DNA of 64,000 nt from Solimonas marina (GTDB taxonomy: Bacteria; Pseudomonadota; Gammaproteobacteria; Nevskiales; Nevskiaceae), in the NCBI RefSeq assembly GCF_012241385.1, contig NZ_JAAVXB010000014.1:1-64000 (forward strand), written 5' to 3'. The notes beneath the pieces were generated by a model. The model searched no databases and was not told the DNA's origin. It saw nothing but the letters and a program-made list of their open reading frames with translations. Positions 44,012-54,711 of this stretch are shown one piece after another. The translations under genes were made by a program, and so were the position numbers. Each line of letters opens with the position of its first letter. Position 1 is the stretch's first letter.

Positions 44012-44042
44012 GGCTAAACCTTCAAGTTAACCCCAGAGTCAA
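44012..44042 (-). promoter_or_regulatory. MerR-type promoter of the split thiol/metal operon
   Basis: On the minus strand, TTGACT (44042-44037) and TTAGCC (44017-44012) are 19 bp apart, with an imperfect dyad (CTGGGGTTAACTTGAAGGT) between. The length and -35 box fit a MerR-activated promoter of the SoxR/CueR type. It drives the thioredoxin-like gene and the N-terminal merR half. Confidence 0.65.
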
Positions 44043-44513
44043 GAGGTTTTATTGGATGCTCCTGCCGTAGGTACCATCACTTCTCTGGACCCACTACAAC
44101 GCGCCCACAGACACACCTAAACGTTCTTCTGAGTGATAGGCGGGCTCCACGCATCGATGGCGGAAGGCACTCTCCGAACGATGCGCGATAGGGCCTACGG
44201 CTCCTGGCGAAATTCCACCAACTCGCCCATCGAAGCTAAACTGTCTTCAAGCGTGGCCCGTGCCTTATGCGCGGAGAGAATTTCATCGATCCGAACGGAT
44301 CCGCTTCTCCTTTCGCTGTAATAGGGTTTTCCCTTAGTGAGCGTGTCCTGCCCGTTGATCGCCTCGTTGCATGCCTGCTGAAATGGCGGCAGGCAGGACG
44401 GACAGGCATGACGCGCCGGTGAAGCGCATCGGCTGGATGTTGTATCCACGCCCTGGCCGCTCCGCTTTGGGCCGTCGCGGAGCATGCCTTGGCGGCCTTG
44501 TCGTCGCGTCCGC
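44043..44513. other. Stretch without a supported gene
   Basis: A minus-strand frame at 44195-44485 (96 codons, ending RATLEDSLASMGELVEFRQ) could be a small protein. It has no ribosome site, no family motif and no close neighbours, so it is not called. No terminator or repeat was identified. Confidence 0.4.
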
Positions 44514-44855
44514 TCAGTCCGCGCGCCGCGCGTGATCGGTCCGCTTCGCCGTGCCCTGGGTCAGCTCGGCACGTACGCAATGCGCGTCGATGATCGACGT
44601 TACCGTGGCATACCCCGCCACCGCGAACTGTTGGCGGGGCTGCCCTTTGTTTGGAACCACGAAGGATGTCCGCAGGACCTCCAGTCGCGCACCAACCGCT
44701 GGCAGTGGCGTGACTCGATAACAGACATCCAAACGCGGGCCATCCACATGGCCAACCCAGCCATCAGTGTAGGAATCGGTCGCGTACGCGATGCGGCCAA
44801 TGGTAAGGCCCGCGAGCAGCAGCGGGAGGCTGAGACAAGCAGTAAACGATTTCAT
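44514..44855 (-). CDS. Small exported protein of unknown family
   Basis: The 113-residue protein from ATG 44855 has a signal peptide (KSFTACLSLPLLLAGLTIG) with likely cleavage after IAYA. Two Cys (DVCYRVTP; DAHCVRAE) could form a disulfide, and the sequence is beta-rich. It lies 126 bp beyond cusF on the same strand, so it may belong to the copper-efflux transcript. No function is assigned. Confidence 0.62.
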   Translation of the reverse strand: MKSFTACLSLPLLLAGLTIGRIAYATDSYTDGWVGHVDGPRLDVCYRVTPLPAVGARLEVLRTSFVVPNKGQPRQQFAVAGYATVTSIIDAHCVRAELTQGTAKRTDHARRAD

Positions 44856-44981
44856 GGTCGTTCTCCAAAAATGACAACCACAACAAACACCGCCAGGCGC
44901 ACGCATAACGTGCGTGGCGGTACTGCTTTCACGACCGCCGGCTGACCCTCGACAGTTGGGGCCAGCCGGCGACGTGGTCTG

Positions 44982-45332
44982 TCAACGTGCCGGACGGATC
45001 GCCGTCACCGTGCTACCCGTGCTGGCCTGATGGAAAGTGAATTGCACCTTATCGCCCACCTTCACGTGCGTCAGCAGCTCCGGCGAAGCCACCTTGAACG
45101 GCATCGTCATGGCCGGCCAGCCGATGGCGGCAATCGCCTCATGCTGCAGCGTGAGGGTGCCCTTGGTGGTGTCGACCGCCTTGACCACGCCCACGCCCTG
45201 CACATCGGCGGGTGTGGCTTCATGCATCCCAGCCATGCCCGGCATGTTGGGATCCATCTGCTGAGGGTTGGCAAACACCGGAGCCGTGAACAGCGCAGCG
45301 GTGATCGCGAGGGTAATGCATGGCTTTTTCAT
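44982..45332 (-). CDS. cusF: Periplasmic copper chaperone CusF
   Basis: The 116-residue protein has a signal peptide (to about VFANPQQ), a short Met-rich stretch (MDPNMPGMAGMHEA) and a CusF OB-fold. The Cu(I)/Ag(I) site residues are in IGWPAMTMPFKV (Trp and two Met). It lies 3 bp after cusA. It delivers copper or silver to CusB/CusA. Confidence 0.9.
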   Translation of the reverse strand: MKKPCITLAITAALFTAPVFANPQQMDPNMPGMAGMHEATPADVQGVGVVKAVDTTKGTLTLQHEAIAAIGWPAMTMPFKVASPELLTHVKVGDKVQFTFHQASTGSTVTAIRPAR

Positions 45333-45335
45333 GGG

Positions 45336-48300
45336 TCAGTTTCCTTGTGGGTTGGAGTGAAGTGTGGCGTTTGTCTTGCTGGCTTTACGCAGCCGATAAC
45401 GAACCAGCAGGCGGTACGCCGCGGGTATAACGAGCATGGATAGCAAGGGTGCCGTGACCATGCCGCCGATCATCGGGGCGGCTATGCGCTGCATCACTTC
45501 CGAGCCGGCGCCATGGCCGAGCAGGATGGGAAACAGACCGGCGAGAATGACCGCGACAGTCATTGCCTTCGGGCGCACGCGCTGCACGGCACCCTCGCGA
45601 ATCGCTTCGTCCAGCGCTTCTGGGCCGGCGTGGGGATCGAGCGCAAGTTGGTGCTCCCAGGCATGGTGCAGATACAGCAGCATCACCACGCCGAATTCAG
45701 CGGCGACTCCGGCCAGCGCGATGAAGCCGATGATCGTGGCCACCGACACCGCATGACCAAGCAACCAGATCAACCACAGACCGCCGACCAGTGCCAGCGG
45801 CACGCTGGCCATGATCAGCGCCGCTTCGCTCACGCGTCGGAAAACGGCATAGATCAATAGAAAAATGATCACCAGCGCAATCGGCACCACCACCTTGAGT
45901 CTTTCCATGGCACTGGCCAGGTATTCGAACTGACCGGACCACGCCACGGTCGTACCCGGCGGCAATTTGACTTGCTGCGCCACCGCGCGTTGCAGGTTGG
46001 CCACCACCGTGCCCAAATCGCTGCCGGCCGTATCGACGTAGACATACGTGGCCAGCTGCCCGCCCTCGCTTTTCAGCATGGACGGTCCTGCTTCAACGGC
46101 AATGTCAGCGATCTGGCCAAGTGTAATCTGCGCACCGTTGGCTGCGACGATCGGCAACTGCCGCAGCGCTCCAATGGAATCGCGCTCGGCACGCGGGTAG
46201 CGCACCACGATGGGATAACGTTCGCGCCCTTCGACGGTCTGACCGATTGGATCGCCACCGACCACGGTTGCGATCAGTTGCTGCACGCGCTCCTGGGTCA
46301 ACCCGTAGCGCGCGGCGACATCACGGCGGATGTGCACGTCGACGTAGCGGCCGCTGGTCGGGCGCTCGGCAATCGCTGAGCTGACACCGGGCACGGTCTT
46401 CGCCACCGTCTCGATCCGATCGGCCACAGTCTGCAGCGTAGCCAGGTCGGTACCCAGCACCTTGATGCCGATTGGGCTCTTGATGCCGGTGGAGAGCATG
46501 TCGATGCGGTTGCGGATCGGCGGCACGAACAGGTTGGTCAGCCCCGGCACGTGCACCGCCTTGTCCAGTTCCGCCTTGATCTTGTCCATCGTCATGCCGG
46601 GCCGCCACTGGTCCTTCGGCTTGAAGGTGATCGCGGTCTCGAACATTTCCAGCGGCGCCGGATCGGTGGCCGTTTCGGCGCGCCCGGCCTTGCCAAACAC
46701 ATGATCAACCTCGGGCACGGTCTTGATCATGCGATCGGTCAACTGCAGCAACTGCGAGGCCTTGCCGGCGGACAGCCCCGGCAGTGCAGTGGGCATGTAC
46801 AGCAATGTGCCTTCGTCCATCGCGGGCATGAACTCGCTGCCGAGCTTGGTCATCGGAATGACCGCGGTGAGCAGCAGCACACCGGCCAGCACCAGGGTTG
46901 CTTTCGGATAGCGCAGCACGGCTTCGAGGAGAGGCCGATAGCCATGGATCAAACCCCGGTTGAGCGGATTGTCGCGCTCGGCACGGATGCGCCCGCGGAT
47001 CAAATAACCCATCAGCACCGGCACCAGCGTCACCGCCAGCCCAGCCGCTGCCGCCATCGCGTAGGTCTTGGTGAAGGCCAGCGGCTTGAACAGCTTGCCT
47101 TCTTGCCCCTGCAGCGCGAAGACCGGCACGAACGACAGCGCGATGATCAACAGGCTGACGAACAACGCGGGCCCCACCTCGGCGGCGGCCTCGGCAATCA
47201 GCGACCACCGCTGCGCACCTTGCGGTTCACGTCCGTCGTTCGCGTCACGCCAATGTTCCAGATGTTTGTGCGCGTTCTCGATCATCACGATCGCCGCATC
47301 CACCATCGCGCCGATCGCAATGGCGATACCGCTGAGCGACATCAGGTTCGCCGTGACGCCTTGCAGATGCAGTGCAATGAAGGCGACCAACACGCCCAGC
47401 GGCAGCGTGATCACGGCCACCAGCGCCGAGCGCAGGTGCCCCAGAAACAACACGCAGACCAGCGTCACCACCAGGAATTCTTCGAACAACTTGCTCCACA
47501 GGTTCTCCACCGCGGCGTCGATCAGCTGCGAGCGGTCGTAGGTAGGCACGATCTCGACGCCGGCCGGCAGGCTGCGCTGCAGTTCCGCTAGCCGTGCTTT
47601 CACGGCGGCAATGGTGGCCTTCGCGTTCTTGCCCGTGCGCATCACGATAATGCCGCCGACCACTTCACCTTGCCCGTCCAGCTCGGCAATGCCACGGCGA
47701 AACGTCGGGCCCCGCCGCACCGTCGCCACATCGCGCAGCAGCACCGGCACACCGCCGGCGTTGGTGGTGATCGGCACGTTCTCGAAGTCCGCGCGGCTCT
47801 TCAGATAGCCTTCGCTGCGTACCATCAGTTCCGCTTCGCCCTGTTCGATCACCGAGCCACCGTTGGCGCCGTTCGCGCTGCGTACCGCATCGACCAGCTG
47901 CGCCACGGTGACGCCGCGCGCCGCCAGCGCCTGCGGATCGGGCACGATCTGCCAGGCGCGCTCCATGCCGCCCAAAGTGGCGACCTCGGCGACATTCGGC
48001 ACGGTTTTGAGCTGATAGCGCAGGAACCAGTCCTGTAGCGCACGCAACTGGCCAAGATCGTGCTGACCGGTACGATCCACCAGCGCGTATTCGTAGATCC
48101 AGCCGAGTCCCGTGGCATCAGGGCCGAGGGCAGGCGTGACTCCGGCCGGCAGGCGATCCCGCGCCTGGCTCAGGTACTCCAGCACACGCGAACGTGCCCA
48201 GTACAAGTCAGTGCTGTCATCGAACAACACATCGACGTAGGAGTCGCCGAAGAACGAAAAGGCGCGCACCGTCGTCGCGCCAGGTACCGAGAGCATGGTG

Positions 48301-48512
48301 GTGGCCAATGGATAGGTGACCTGATCCTCGACCACCTGCGGCGATTGGCCCGGGTAACTGGTGCGGATGATCACCTGGGTGTCAGACAGGTCGGGCAGCG
48401 CGTCGACCGGCGTGCGCGTCACCGAGAACATGCCCATCAGGGCCAAGGCCAGTGCAGCCAACAGCACGAACACGCGATGCGCAATCGCCGCGCGAATCAG
48501 GGCGGCGATCAT
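45336..48512 (-). CDS. cusA: Copper/silver RND efflux pump CusA
   Basis: The 1,058-residue inner-membrane pump has twelve membrane helices. The HME4-type TM4 motif is [19 protein letters not shown], diagnostic for monovalent Cu/Ag pumps, and the Met-rich periplasmic region ([24 protein letters not shown]) fits a Cu(I) path. It overlaps cusB by 4 bp. It differs clearly from the Zn/Co/Cd-type czcA at 11526-14663. Confidence 0.94.
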   Translation of the reverse strand: MIAALIRAAIAHRVFVLLAALALALMGMFSVTRTPVDALPDLSDTQVIIRTSYPGQSPQVVEDQVTYPLATTMLSVPGATTVRAFSFFGDSYVDVLFDDSTDLYWARSRVLEYLSQARDRLPAGVTPALGPDATGLGWIYEYALVDRTGQHDLGQLRALQDWFLRYQLKTVPNVAEVATLGGMERAWQIVPDPQALAARGVTVAQLVDAVRSANGANGGSVIEQGEAELMVRSEGYLKSRADFENVPITTNAGGVPVLLRDVATVRRGPTFRRGIAELDGQGEVVGGIIVMRTGKNAKATIAAVKARLAELQRSLPAGVEIVPTYDRSQLIDAAVENLWSKLFEEFLVVTLVCVLFLGHLRSALVAVITLPLGVLVAFIALHLQGVTANLMSLSGIAIAIGAMVDAAIVMIENAHKHLEHWRDANDGREPQGAQRWSLIAEAAAEVGPALFVSLLIIALSFVPVFALQGQEGKLFKPLAFTKTYAMAAAAGLAVTLVPVLMGYLIRGRIRAERDNPLNRGLIHGYRPLLEAVLRYPKATLVLAGVLLLTAVIPMTKLGSEFMPAMDEGTLLYMPTALPGLSAGKASQLLQLTDRMIKTVPEVDHVFGKAGRAETATDPAPLEMFETAITFKPKDQWRPGMTMDKIKAELDKAVHVPGLTNLFVPPIRNRIDMLSTGIKSPIGIKVLGTDLATLQTVADRIETVAKTVPGVSSAIAERPTSGRYVDVHIRRDVAARYGLTQERVQQLIATVVGGDPIGQTVEGRERYPIVVRYPRAERDSIGALRQLPIVAANGAQITLGQIADIAVEAGPSMLKSEGGQLATYVYVDTAGSDLGTVVANLQRAVAQQVKLPPGTTVAWSGQFEYLASAMERLKVVVPIALVIIFLLIYAVFRRVSEAALIMASVPLALVGGLWLIWLLGHAVSVATIIGFIALAGVAAEFGVVMLLYLHHAWEHQLALDPHAGPEALDEAIREGAVQRVRPKAMTVAVILAGLFPILLGHGAGSEVMQRIAAPMIGGMVTAPLLSMLVIPAAYRLLVRYRLRKASKTNATLHSNPQGN

Positions 48513-49807
48513 GGTCGGTCTCCCATCGGCATGCCCGGCATGGGCACGCTCGTGGCCGGCGCCGGTTTGGTGGGGGCGTCATTCAGACGCTCCAGCGCAC
48601 CGGACAGGCTCGCTTCGGAATCGATCAGAAACTGGCCGGAGACCACGACTTTCTCACCACCCGCGAGGCCATCGAGAATTTCCGTATAGCCGCCGGCCGC
48701 CCGCCCGATGCGCACCGATACGGCACGAAAGTGGCCATCTCCCTCGGCGAGAATGACTCGCGTGTGGGTGCCCGTCGCGATCAGCGCGTCGTCCGGTACC
48801 ACCGGTACGGCCACGTCCGGAGTCGGGTTGAGTTGCACGGTAGCGAACATGCCCGGACTCAAGGCACCGTCGGGATTGTCGAGCACGATGCGGGCGCGCT
48901 GGGTGCGCGTCACCGCATCCACGTCCGACAGCAAGGTTTCCACGGTGCCGTGGAACGACCGACCCGGCAGGGCATCGACCGTGACCCCCACCGGCGTGCC
49001 GCTGCGCACCGTGCCGGCCACCGCCTGCGGGAGTGCCGCCTCGACCCACACGGTGGACAGACCGTTCAAGGTCATCAGGGTCTGGCCTGCAGTGACGCGC
49101 TGGCCTTCACGCACATCCAGTGTCGTGACGACGCCCGCTTGCGGGGCGTGCAGTGTGATCGCCGCATCCGCGCCATGACGCGACGACTGAATATCCGCCG
49201 CTGTCAGCCCCAACACCTGCAGCCGTTGCCGCGCTGCGGAGCGCAGCTCGCGCGCGTCGGCGGACCGCGCCTGCTCCAGCGCGCGATATTCCGCCAACGC
49301 ACTGTTCCATTGCGGCGCCAGCAACTGCGCCAGCGGTGCGCCGGCAGCGACCACGGTATACGGCGCGCGCACATCAAGCTTGCTGATTACCGCATCAACC
49401 CGCGCGCTGATCGTGCTGGCCTGGCGCAAGTCCCAGGTGATCGTACCGGGCACCCTGATGGCCGAAGCCAGCACCCGCCGCTCGACTAGTGCCGTGCGCA
49501 CGCCGAGGTTTTGCACGGTGGTGGGATCGATTTGGATGACATCCTTGGGTCCACCATCATCGGCATACTTGGGCACCATCTGCATGCCCATCGGCGACAG
49601 GCCCGGCTTGTCGAAATGCTGCTGCGGCACCATCGTGTCGTACCAGTACAAGACTTTCTTGCCCGACGATGGCGACGTCGCGGCGGTACTGCTCGGCGCA
49701 GTGGGCGTGGACTGTCGCGCAATCAAGTAGCCAATGCCGCCGGCTACGACCAGCAGGATCAACGCGGCAACCGCCGCCACAACACGGTTGGTAATGGTTC
49801 GGTTCAT
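48509..49807 (-). CDS. cusB: RND periplasmic adaptor CusB
   Basis: The 432-residue adaptor has an N-terminal membrane anchor ([20 protein letters not shown]), a heavy-metal-binding domain ([19 protein letters not shown] with GMQMVPKY), lipoyl halves around a helical hairpin, a beta-barrel and a Met-rich tail ([12 protein letters not shown]). It connects CusA to CusC and passes Cu(I)/Ag(I). It overlaps both neighbours by 4 bp. Confidence 0.93.
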   Translation of the reverse strand: MNRTITNRVVAAVAALILLVVAGGIGYLIARQSTPTAPSSTAATSPSSGKKVLYWYDTMVPQQHFDKPGLSPMGMQMVPKYADDGGPKDVIQIDPTTVQNLGVRTALVERRVLASAIRVPGTITWDLRQASTISARVDAVISKLDVRAPYTVVAAGAPLAQLLAPQWNSALAEYRALEQARSADARELRSAARQRLQVLGLTAADIQSSRHGADAAITLHAPQAGVVTTLDVREGQRVTAGQTLMTLNGLSTVWVEAALPQAVAGTVRSGTPVGVTVDALPGRSFHGTVETLLSDVDAVTRTQRARIVLDNPDGALSPGMFATVQLNPTPDVAVPVVPDDALIATGTHTRVILAEGDGHFRAVSVRIGRAAGGYTEILDGLAGGEKVVVSGQFLIDSEASLSGALERLNDAPTKPAPATSVPMPGMPMGDRP

Positions 49808-51114
49808 GGCAGTTGCTCCGGCAAATTGATGACGCTTGGCAGGTTCTGCTCCGGGAGCAGATAAGCCAGTTGCGCCCAGGCCGTGCCCCAGGCGGCGAGC
49901 GCCTGCGCATAGGCCACGCGCGTGTCGATTTCATCGCGACGCGCTTCCAGCCACGGCTGCAGCGAGCCGCCGCCGCGATACGCCGCGAGCGCAGTGCGTG
50001 AACGGTCCGTGGCCAACGGCAGCAGCTGGTCGCGATAGGTGTTGACCTGCTTGTCATAGCCTTGCCACGCGGCAAGGCCCGCTGCAACCGCCTCGCGCTG
50101 CGCGCGGCGTGCATCCTCGTGCTCGTCTTTCACCGCGTCGCGCTCTGCGTAGCGCGCGCTGATGTCCTGGTCCTGCCGGTTGCCGGGGAACAGCGGTAGG
50201 CTGACGCCGACCTCGATGCCGATCATGTCGGGAAGGTGGATACGACTGCCGTACACCACGCCAACGCTCCAGTTCGGGCGTTTGCCGGCCTTGGCCAAGT
50301 CGAGCTGCGCTTGTGCTTGGTCCTCGCGTGCGCCCCAGCCCAGCAGCGGGCCTTGTCGATCCAGGTCGTGCAGTAGTTGCGCCGGAGGGGCAGGCAGCGT
50401 CGAGAAATCAGGCGCCTCCGCCAGTGCGCCACCGGCGTCGTCGCCGAGCCATCGCTGCAACGCGGCGCGCGCAGCGGCGATCTCCGCATCCACCGCGGTG
50501 ATCCGGTTGTCGAGTTCGACGACGGCGGCACGTGCCGCCAGCACATCGGTCGCGTTGCCGGGGCCGCCACGGAGCCTCGCTTTGGCGAGCTGGACTGCAA
50601 GAGCGAACTGCTCATGCAAATCCTGGAGCTGTTTCCACTCGGTTTGCGCCGCCCACAGACGTACCCACGCACCGGCGGTCGCCTGCTTGACGGCGAGCCG
50701 CACCGTGAGGACATCGGCAGCCGAAAGCTGCACACCGGCATTCGCGACTGCCTTCTCGGCTTCGCGCTTGGGATGCGAGGGAATTTCCTGCATCAGACCG
50801 ATGGTGCGCATGGTCATGCTGTCGGCCGAGGCACTGAAAGCCTGCGGGCCGGTCGCGGTGAGGTTGCTGATACCCGCTGTCAGTTGCGGATCGGGCAAAC
50901 GCCCGGCGCGCGCAGCGTCATGTCGTGCGGCCTGTTCGCGCAGCAACTGCGCTTGCACTTGTGGCGCGCGTACGGCTGCGATTTGCGTTGCCGCAGCGAG
51001 ACTCAAAGGTGTGTCGTCGCTTGCCGCGTGCAGCGGCAGCGCGATCAGCGCGAACGAAATGACAACCAGAAGCCGCGACGCGCGCAGGCGCCGCCAAGCG
51101 GGAAGAAAACGCAT
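49804..51114 (-). CDS. cusC: Outer-membrane factor CusC (TolC family)
   Basis: The 436-residue exported protein has a signal peptide (RLLVVISFALIALPLHAAS) and two OEP repeats (LSLAAATQIAAVRAPQVQAQL; AKARLRGGPGNATDVLAARAA). It forms the outer-membrane channel of CusCBA. It is the first of the three pump genes and lies 62 bp after a small Cys/His protein. Confidence 0.91.
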   Translation of the reverse strand: MRFLPAWRRLRASRLLVVISFALIALPLHAASDDTPLSLAAATQIAAVRAPQVQAQLLREQAARHDAARAGRLPDPQLTAGISNLTATGPQAFSASADSMTMRTIGLMQEIPSHPKREAEKAVANAGVQLSAADVLTVRLAVKQATAGAWVRLWAAQTEWKQLQDLHEQFALAVQLAKARLRGGPGNATDVLAARAAVVELDNRITAVDAEIAAARAALQRWLGDDAGGALAEAPDFSTLPAPPAQLLHDLDRQGPLLGWGAREDQAQAQLDLAKAGKRPNWSVGVVYGSRIHLPDMIGIEVGVSLPLFPGNRQDQDISARYAERDAVKDEHEDARRAQREAVAAGLAAWQGYDKQVNTYRDQLLPLATDRSRTALAAYRGGGSLQPWLEARRDEIDTRVAYAQALAAWGTAWAQLAYLLPEQNLPSVINLPEQLP

Positions 51115-51175
51115 AAAACCTCCGCAAACGATCGTCCGCGGTGGCCCATGCCGCCGCGGTGGAACGTCGGGAGGT

Positions 51176-51574
51176 CTAAATCAGCAGGACGCGGAAACGC
51201 AGCGCGGGCGGGATGCCCGATAGTCGCCACGCTGCGGTGTGCTCACGCGCTGCATAGATGGCCGGCGATGTCGCAAGCACGATCGGGGCCGGGAGCAGCG
51301 CGGGCATCACCAAGGGCGGCACCGTAGGCGCGTGCGCGTCCTGGGTTGCCACCGCCTGCTGCGCGCAGTGTGCCGGACATAGCGCCTGATTCTGCTGGCC
51401 ATGCGCCATCGGCATGCCGTCGCAATGCATCGCCATGCCCACGTTCGAGACCGGCATATCCACGGCCGAACAGGCATACGACGCCAAGGCAACCTGCTGG
51501 AACAGCAGCGACAGCACCGCCAGCAGCACGAGCCGCAAGCGGATACGTCGAGTTGGTCGCATGAATCGCTTCAC
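51176..51574 (-). CDS. Small exported Cys/His/Met protein preceding cusCBA
   Basis: The 132-residue protein has a basic N-terminus and signal peptide (LRLVLLAVLSLLFQQVALA), then Met, Cys and His clusters (AMHCDGMPMAHG; CPAHCAQQ) and a hydrophobic C-terminal helix. It resembles CopL/DUF2946-type proteins that head copper operons. A role in periplasmic Cu/Ag sensing or binding is inferred. Confidence 0.7.
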   Translation of the reverse strand: MKRFMRPTRRIRLRLVLLAVLSLLFQQVALASYACSAVDMPVSNVGMAMHCDGMPMAHGQQNQALCPAHCAQQAVATQDAHAPTVPPLVMPALLPAPIVLATSPAIYAAREHTAAWRLSGIPPALRFRVLLI

Positions 51575-51759
51575 ATGGGCATCTTAGCAGAGGCCCCCGT
51601 CGGGTTCAATTGATTCCGGTCAAATGAACGTGGGGTACACGCCGCCATTTCCGGTCACGACAGCCGCGGCAATTTCTCGGCATGACCCTGCAACGAGCGC
51701 GTTCCGCGGCGGTATCTTGATCACCGCGGTCTTCACTCGCGTCGCCAACGTTGGTCATC

Positions 51760-54108
51760 TTAGCCATGCCGCTTTTGGCCCAGCCGCAATGCGTTGGCAA
51801 CCACCGACACGGAGCTCAAACTCATCGCCAAAGCGGCGATCATGGGGCTGAGCAACAGGCCCGTCAGGGGGTACAGCACGCCGGCCGCGATCGGTACGCC
51901 CAGCGCGTTGTAGAGGAACGCAAAGCCCAGGTTCTGCTTCATGTTGGCAACGGTGTCGTTGGAGATCGAGCGTGCCCGCACGATGCCGCGCAAGTCGCCT
52001 TTCACCAGCGTCACCTGCGCGCTCGACATCGCCACGTCAGTACCGGTACCCATGGCGATGCCGACATCGGCGCCGGCAAGCGCGGGGGCGTCGTTGATCC
52101 CGTCGCCAGCCATCGCCACCCGGTGCCCCTTGGCTTGCAGCTGTCGCACGAGGTCGATCTTGTCCTTTGGACGGACCTCGCCATGGACTTCGTCGATGTC
52201 TAGGGTGCGGGCGACCGCATGGGCCGTGGTGACGCCGTCGCCGGTGGCCATCACGATTTTCAGGCCCGCATCGTGCAGCGATGCGATGGCTCCTGCGGTG
52301 GTGGTCTTGATCGGGTCGGCCACCGCGAGCAGGCCGGCCAGGGCGCCATCGACCGCCAGGTACATCACGCTGGCGCCGGCCCGGCGCAGCTCCTCGGCCG
52401 GGATGGAAAGAACCGAGGCATCGACCCCGACCTCGTGCATTAGCGCGGTATTGCCGATCGCCAGGGCGGCGCCTCCCACCTGGCCGCGTACCCCAATACC
52501 GGTGGACGACTCGAAGCTCGCCGGTGTTTCCAGCGTCAGGCCACGACGGCGGGCTTCCGCGACGATAGCGTCGGCCAGTGGGTGCTCGCTGCCCTGATCG
52601 AGGCTGGCCGCCAGGCGCAGCACCTCCGGCTCGGTGAACCCTTCGGCCGCGAGCGCGGTGTGGAACGCCGGACGTCCCTCGGTCAAGGTTCCCGTCTTGT
52701 CCACGATCAGGGTATCGATCTTGCGCAGGTTCTCGATTGCTTCGGCATCGCGGAACAACACGCCTTCCCCGGCAGCACGGCCGGTCGCCACCATGATCGA
52801 CATCGGCGTGGCCAAGCCCAGCGCGCAGGGGCAGGCGATGATCAAGACCGAGATCGCGTTGAGCACTGCGAACGTCCACGACGGGTCCGGGCCGAACAGT
52901 CCCCACACGAAGAAGGTCGCGACGGCGATCGCGAGGACCGCGAGCACGAACCAGAAAGCTACCTTGTCGGCCATGCGCTGCATCGGTGCGCGCGAGCGTT
53001 GCGCCTGTGCGACCAGTTGCACGATCTGCGACAGCACGGTCGCCGAGCCGACTTTCTCCGCCCGGATCACCAGGCTGCCGGTGCCGTTGAGGGTCGCGCC
53101 GATCACGCTGGAGCCGATGGCCTTTTCGACCGGGACGGGCTCCCCGGTCAGCATCGACTCGTCGACATGGGAGTGTCCCTCGATGACTTCGCCGTCCACC
53201 GGCACCTTTTCGCCGGGGCGTACGCGCAGGCGATCACCGACGTGAACGCGGCTGAGTTCGACATCCTCCTCGCCGCCATCGTCGCGCAGGCGGCGTGCGG
53301 TCTTGGGGGCCAGCCCTAGCAGGGCTTTCAGGGCAGTCGAGGTCTTCGAGCGGGCACGCAGTTCGAGTAGCTGGCCGAGCAAGGTCAGCGAGACGATCAC
53401 CGCGGCGGCTTCGAAGTAGACGCCCACGCGGCCGTGTTCGTGGAATGACTCCGGGAACAGGTCCGGTACAAGGGTGGCGACGATGCTGTAGCCGAACGCC
53501 GCGCCGACGCCGATGCCGATCAGGGTCCACATGTTGGGACTGAGGTTGCGGACCGACTGCACGCATCGAACGAAGAAGGGCCAGCCTGCCCACAACACCA
53601 CCGGCGTGGTCAGTACCAGCTCGATCCAGGTCCGGGCGTCCACCGGCAATCGGGGGAAGTGGTGGCCGAACATCGCCAGTACGAGCACCACCAGCGTTGC
53701 CGGCAAGGTCCACCAGAAGCGGTGGCTGAAATCACGCAGTTCGGGATGGTCCTCATCGTTCAGTCCTGGCATTTCCGGCTCCAGTGCCATGCCGCAGATC
53801 GGGCAGATGCCGGGACCGTCCTGGCGCACTTGCGGATGCATCGGACAGACATACATCGTTCCCGTCGGTGCCTGCACGGGGGCACCATCGGGTCGCCGGG
53901 TCAGATATTTGGCCGGATCCCTCGTGAAACTTTCCAGGCAGCGCGCCGAACAAAAATGATGCGTTACTCCATCATGTTCGGCGTGATGGGCGGTCTGGTG
54001 TGGATCGACCTGCATGCCACAAACCGGATCGATCGCGGTTGTCACTGCGCCGGGTTGGGTGTGACGTCCGTGGTTGTCGGCGCCCGTGTGGTGATGATGG
54101 GTGTTCAT
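51760..54108 (-). CDS. Cu/Ag-translocating P-type ATPase
   Basis: The 782-residue ATPase begins with a His-rich segment ([17 protein letters not shown]), a YHS domain ([24 protein letters not shown]) and a heavy-metal-binding domain ([20 protein letters not shown]). Then come the actuator motif (TGEPVPVEK), the CPC ion site ([13 protein letters not shown]), the phosphorylation site DKTGTLTEG and the hinge [10 protein letters not shown]. The order matches CopF/SilP-like Cu(I)/Ag(I) exporters. The ATG at 54108 avoids the short upstream extension. It is the last gene of the copper operon. Confidence 0.93.
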   Translation of the reverse strand: MNTHHHHTGADNHGRHTQPGAVTTAIDPVCGMQVDPHQTAHHAEHDGVTHHFCSARCLESFTRDPAKYLTRRPDGAPVQAPTGTMYVCPMHPQVRQDGPGICPICGMALEPEMPGLNDEDHPELRDFSHRFWWTLPATLVVLVLAMFGHHFPRLPVDARTWIELVLTTPVVLWAGWPFFVRCVQSVRNLSPNMWTLIGIGVGAAFGYSIVATLVPDLFPESFHEHGRVGVYFEAAAVIVSLTLLGQLLELRARSKTSTALKALLGLAPKTARRLRDDGGEEDVELSRVHVGDRLRVRPGEKVPVDGEVIEGHSHVDESMLTGEPVPVEKAIGSSVIGATLNGTGSLVIRAEKVGSATVLSQIVQLVAQAQRSRAPMQRMADKVAFWFVLAVLAIAVATFFVWGLFGPDPSWTFAVLNAISVLIIACPCALGLATPMSIMVATGRAAGEGVLFRDAEAIENLRKIDTLIVDKTGTLTEGRPAFHTALAAEGFTEPEVLRLAASLDQGSEHPLADAIVAEARRRGLTLETPASFESSTGIGVRGQVGGAALAIGNTALMHEVGVDASVLSIPAEELRRAGASVMYLAVDGALAGLLAVADPIKTTTAGAIASLHDAGLKIVMATGDGVTTAHAVARTLDIDEVHGEVRPKDKIDLVRQLQAKGHRVAMAGDGINDAPALAGADVGIAMGTGTDVAMSSAQVTLVKGDLRGIVRARSISNDTVANMKQNLGFAFLYNALGVPIAAGVLYPLTGLLLSPMIAALAMSLSSVSVVANALRLGQKRHG

Positions 54109-54153
54109 GCATCCTCCCATGACGATGGCAATGGCTTGACGTTGATCGACGTG

Positions 54154-54711
54154 TCACTGTCCGTGGCGGGCGAAGTCGGACGTCGTGCCGTCGCGGCCGA
54201 CCAGCTCAACCACGTAAGGCTGGACGCGGCCATCGGGCATCTCCATGCCCGGCGAACCGGCCGGCATGCCCGGCACGACGAGGCCCTTGGCATCGGGCTT
54301 TTCAGCCAGGAGCCGCTTGATGTCCGGCGCCGGCACATGGCCTTCGACAAAATAGCCGCCCACTTCGGCGGTATGGCATGACCCTTTGCCGAACGGAATG
54401 CCGACCTGACTCTTCACCGAATCGAGGTCGTCGACATCGCGCACGTCGACGTTGAAGCCCGCGGCACGCATATGGTCGACCCACGCGCCGCAACATCCAC
54501 ACGTAGCGCTTTTGTGCACCAGCATGACTGGAAGCGATGCGGCCGGTGAGCTTGCTGTTGCGGCATGGATTGTCGCGGAGGATGGCTGGCTGGACTGCGC
54601 ATCGACGGGGTAGGTGCAGGCACCAAGCGCGCTGAAGGAAACAACGGAGATGGCTGCGAACAAAACGTTTCTTGCATTCATGGCTGAGATGCTCATTCGC
54701 TTCACGGTCAT
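54154..54711 (-). CDS. DUF411 lipoprotein (copper-associated)
   Basis: From ATG 54711 (ATGA overlap with the cytochrome gene) the protein has 185 residues. A lipobox FSALGAC predicts an outer- or inner-membrane lipoprotein. The DUF411 domain shows HKSATCGCCGAWVDHMRAAG and GKGSCHTAEVGGYFVEGHVP, where conserved Cys and His may bind copper. ATG 54681 is another possible start. DUF411 proteins are common in copper and silver operons; their exact role is unknown. Confidence 0.85.
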   Translation of the reverse strand: MTVKRMSISAMNARNVLFAAISVVSFSALGACTYPVDAQSSQPSSATIHAATASSPAASLPVMLVHKSATCGCCGAWVDHMRAAGFNVDVRDVDDLDSVKSQVGIPFGKGSCHTAEVGGYFVEGHVPAPDIKRLLAEKPDAKGLVVPGMPAGSPGMEMPDGRVQPYVVELVGRDGTTSDFARHGQ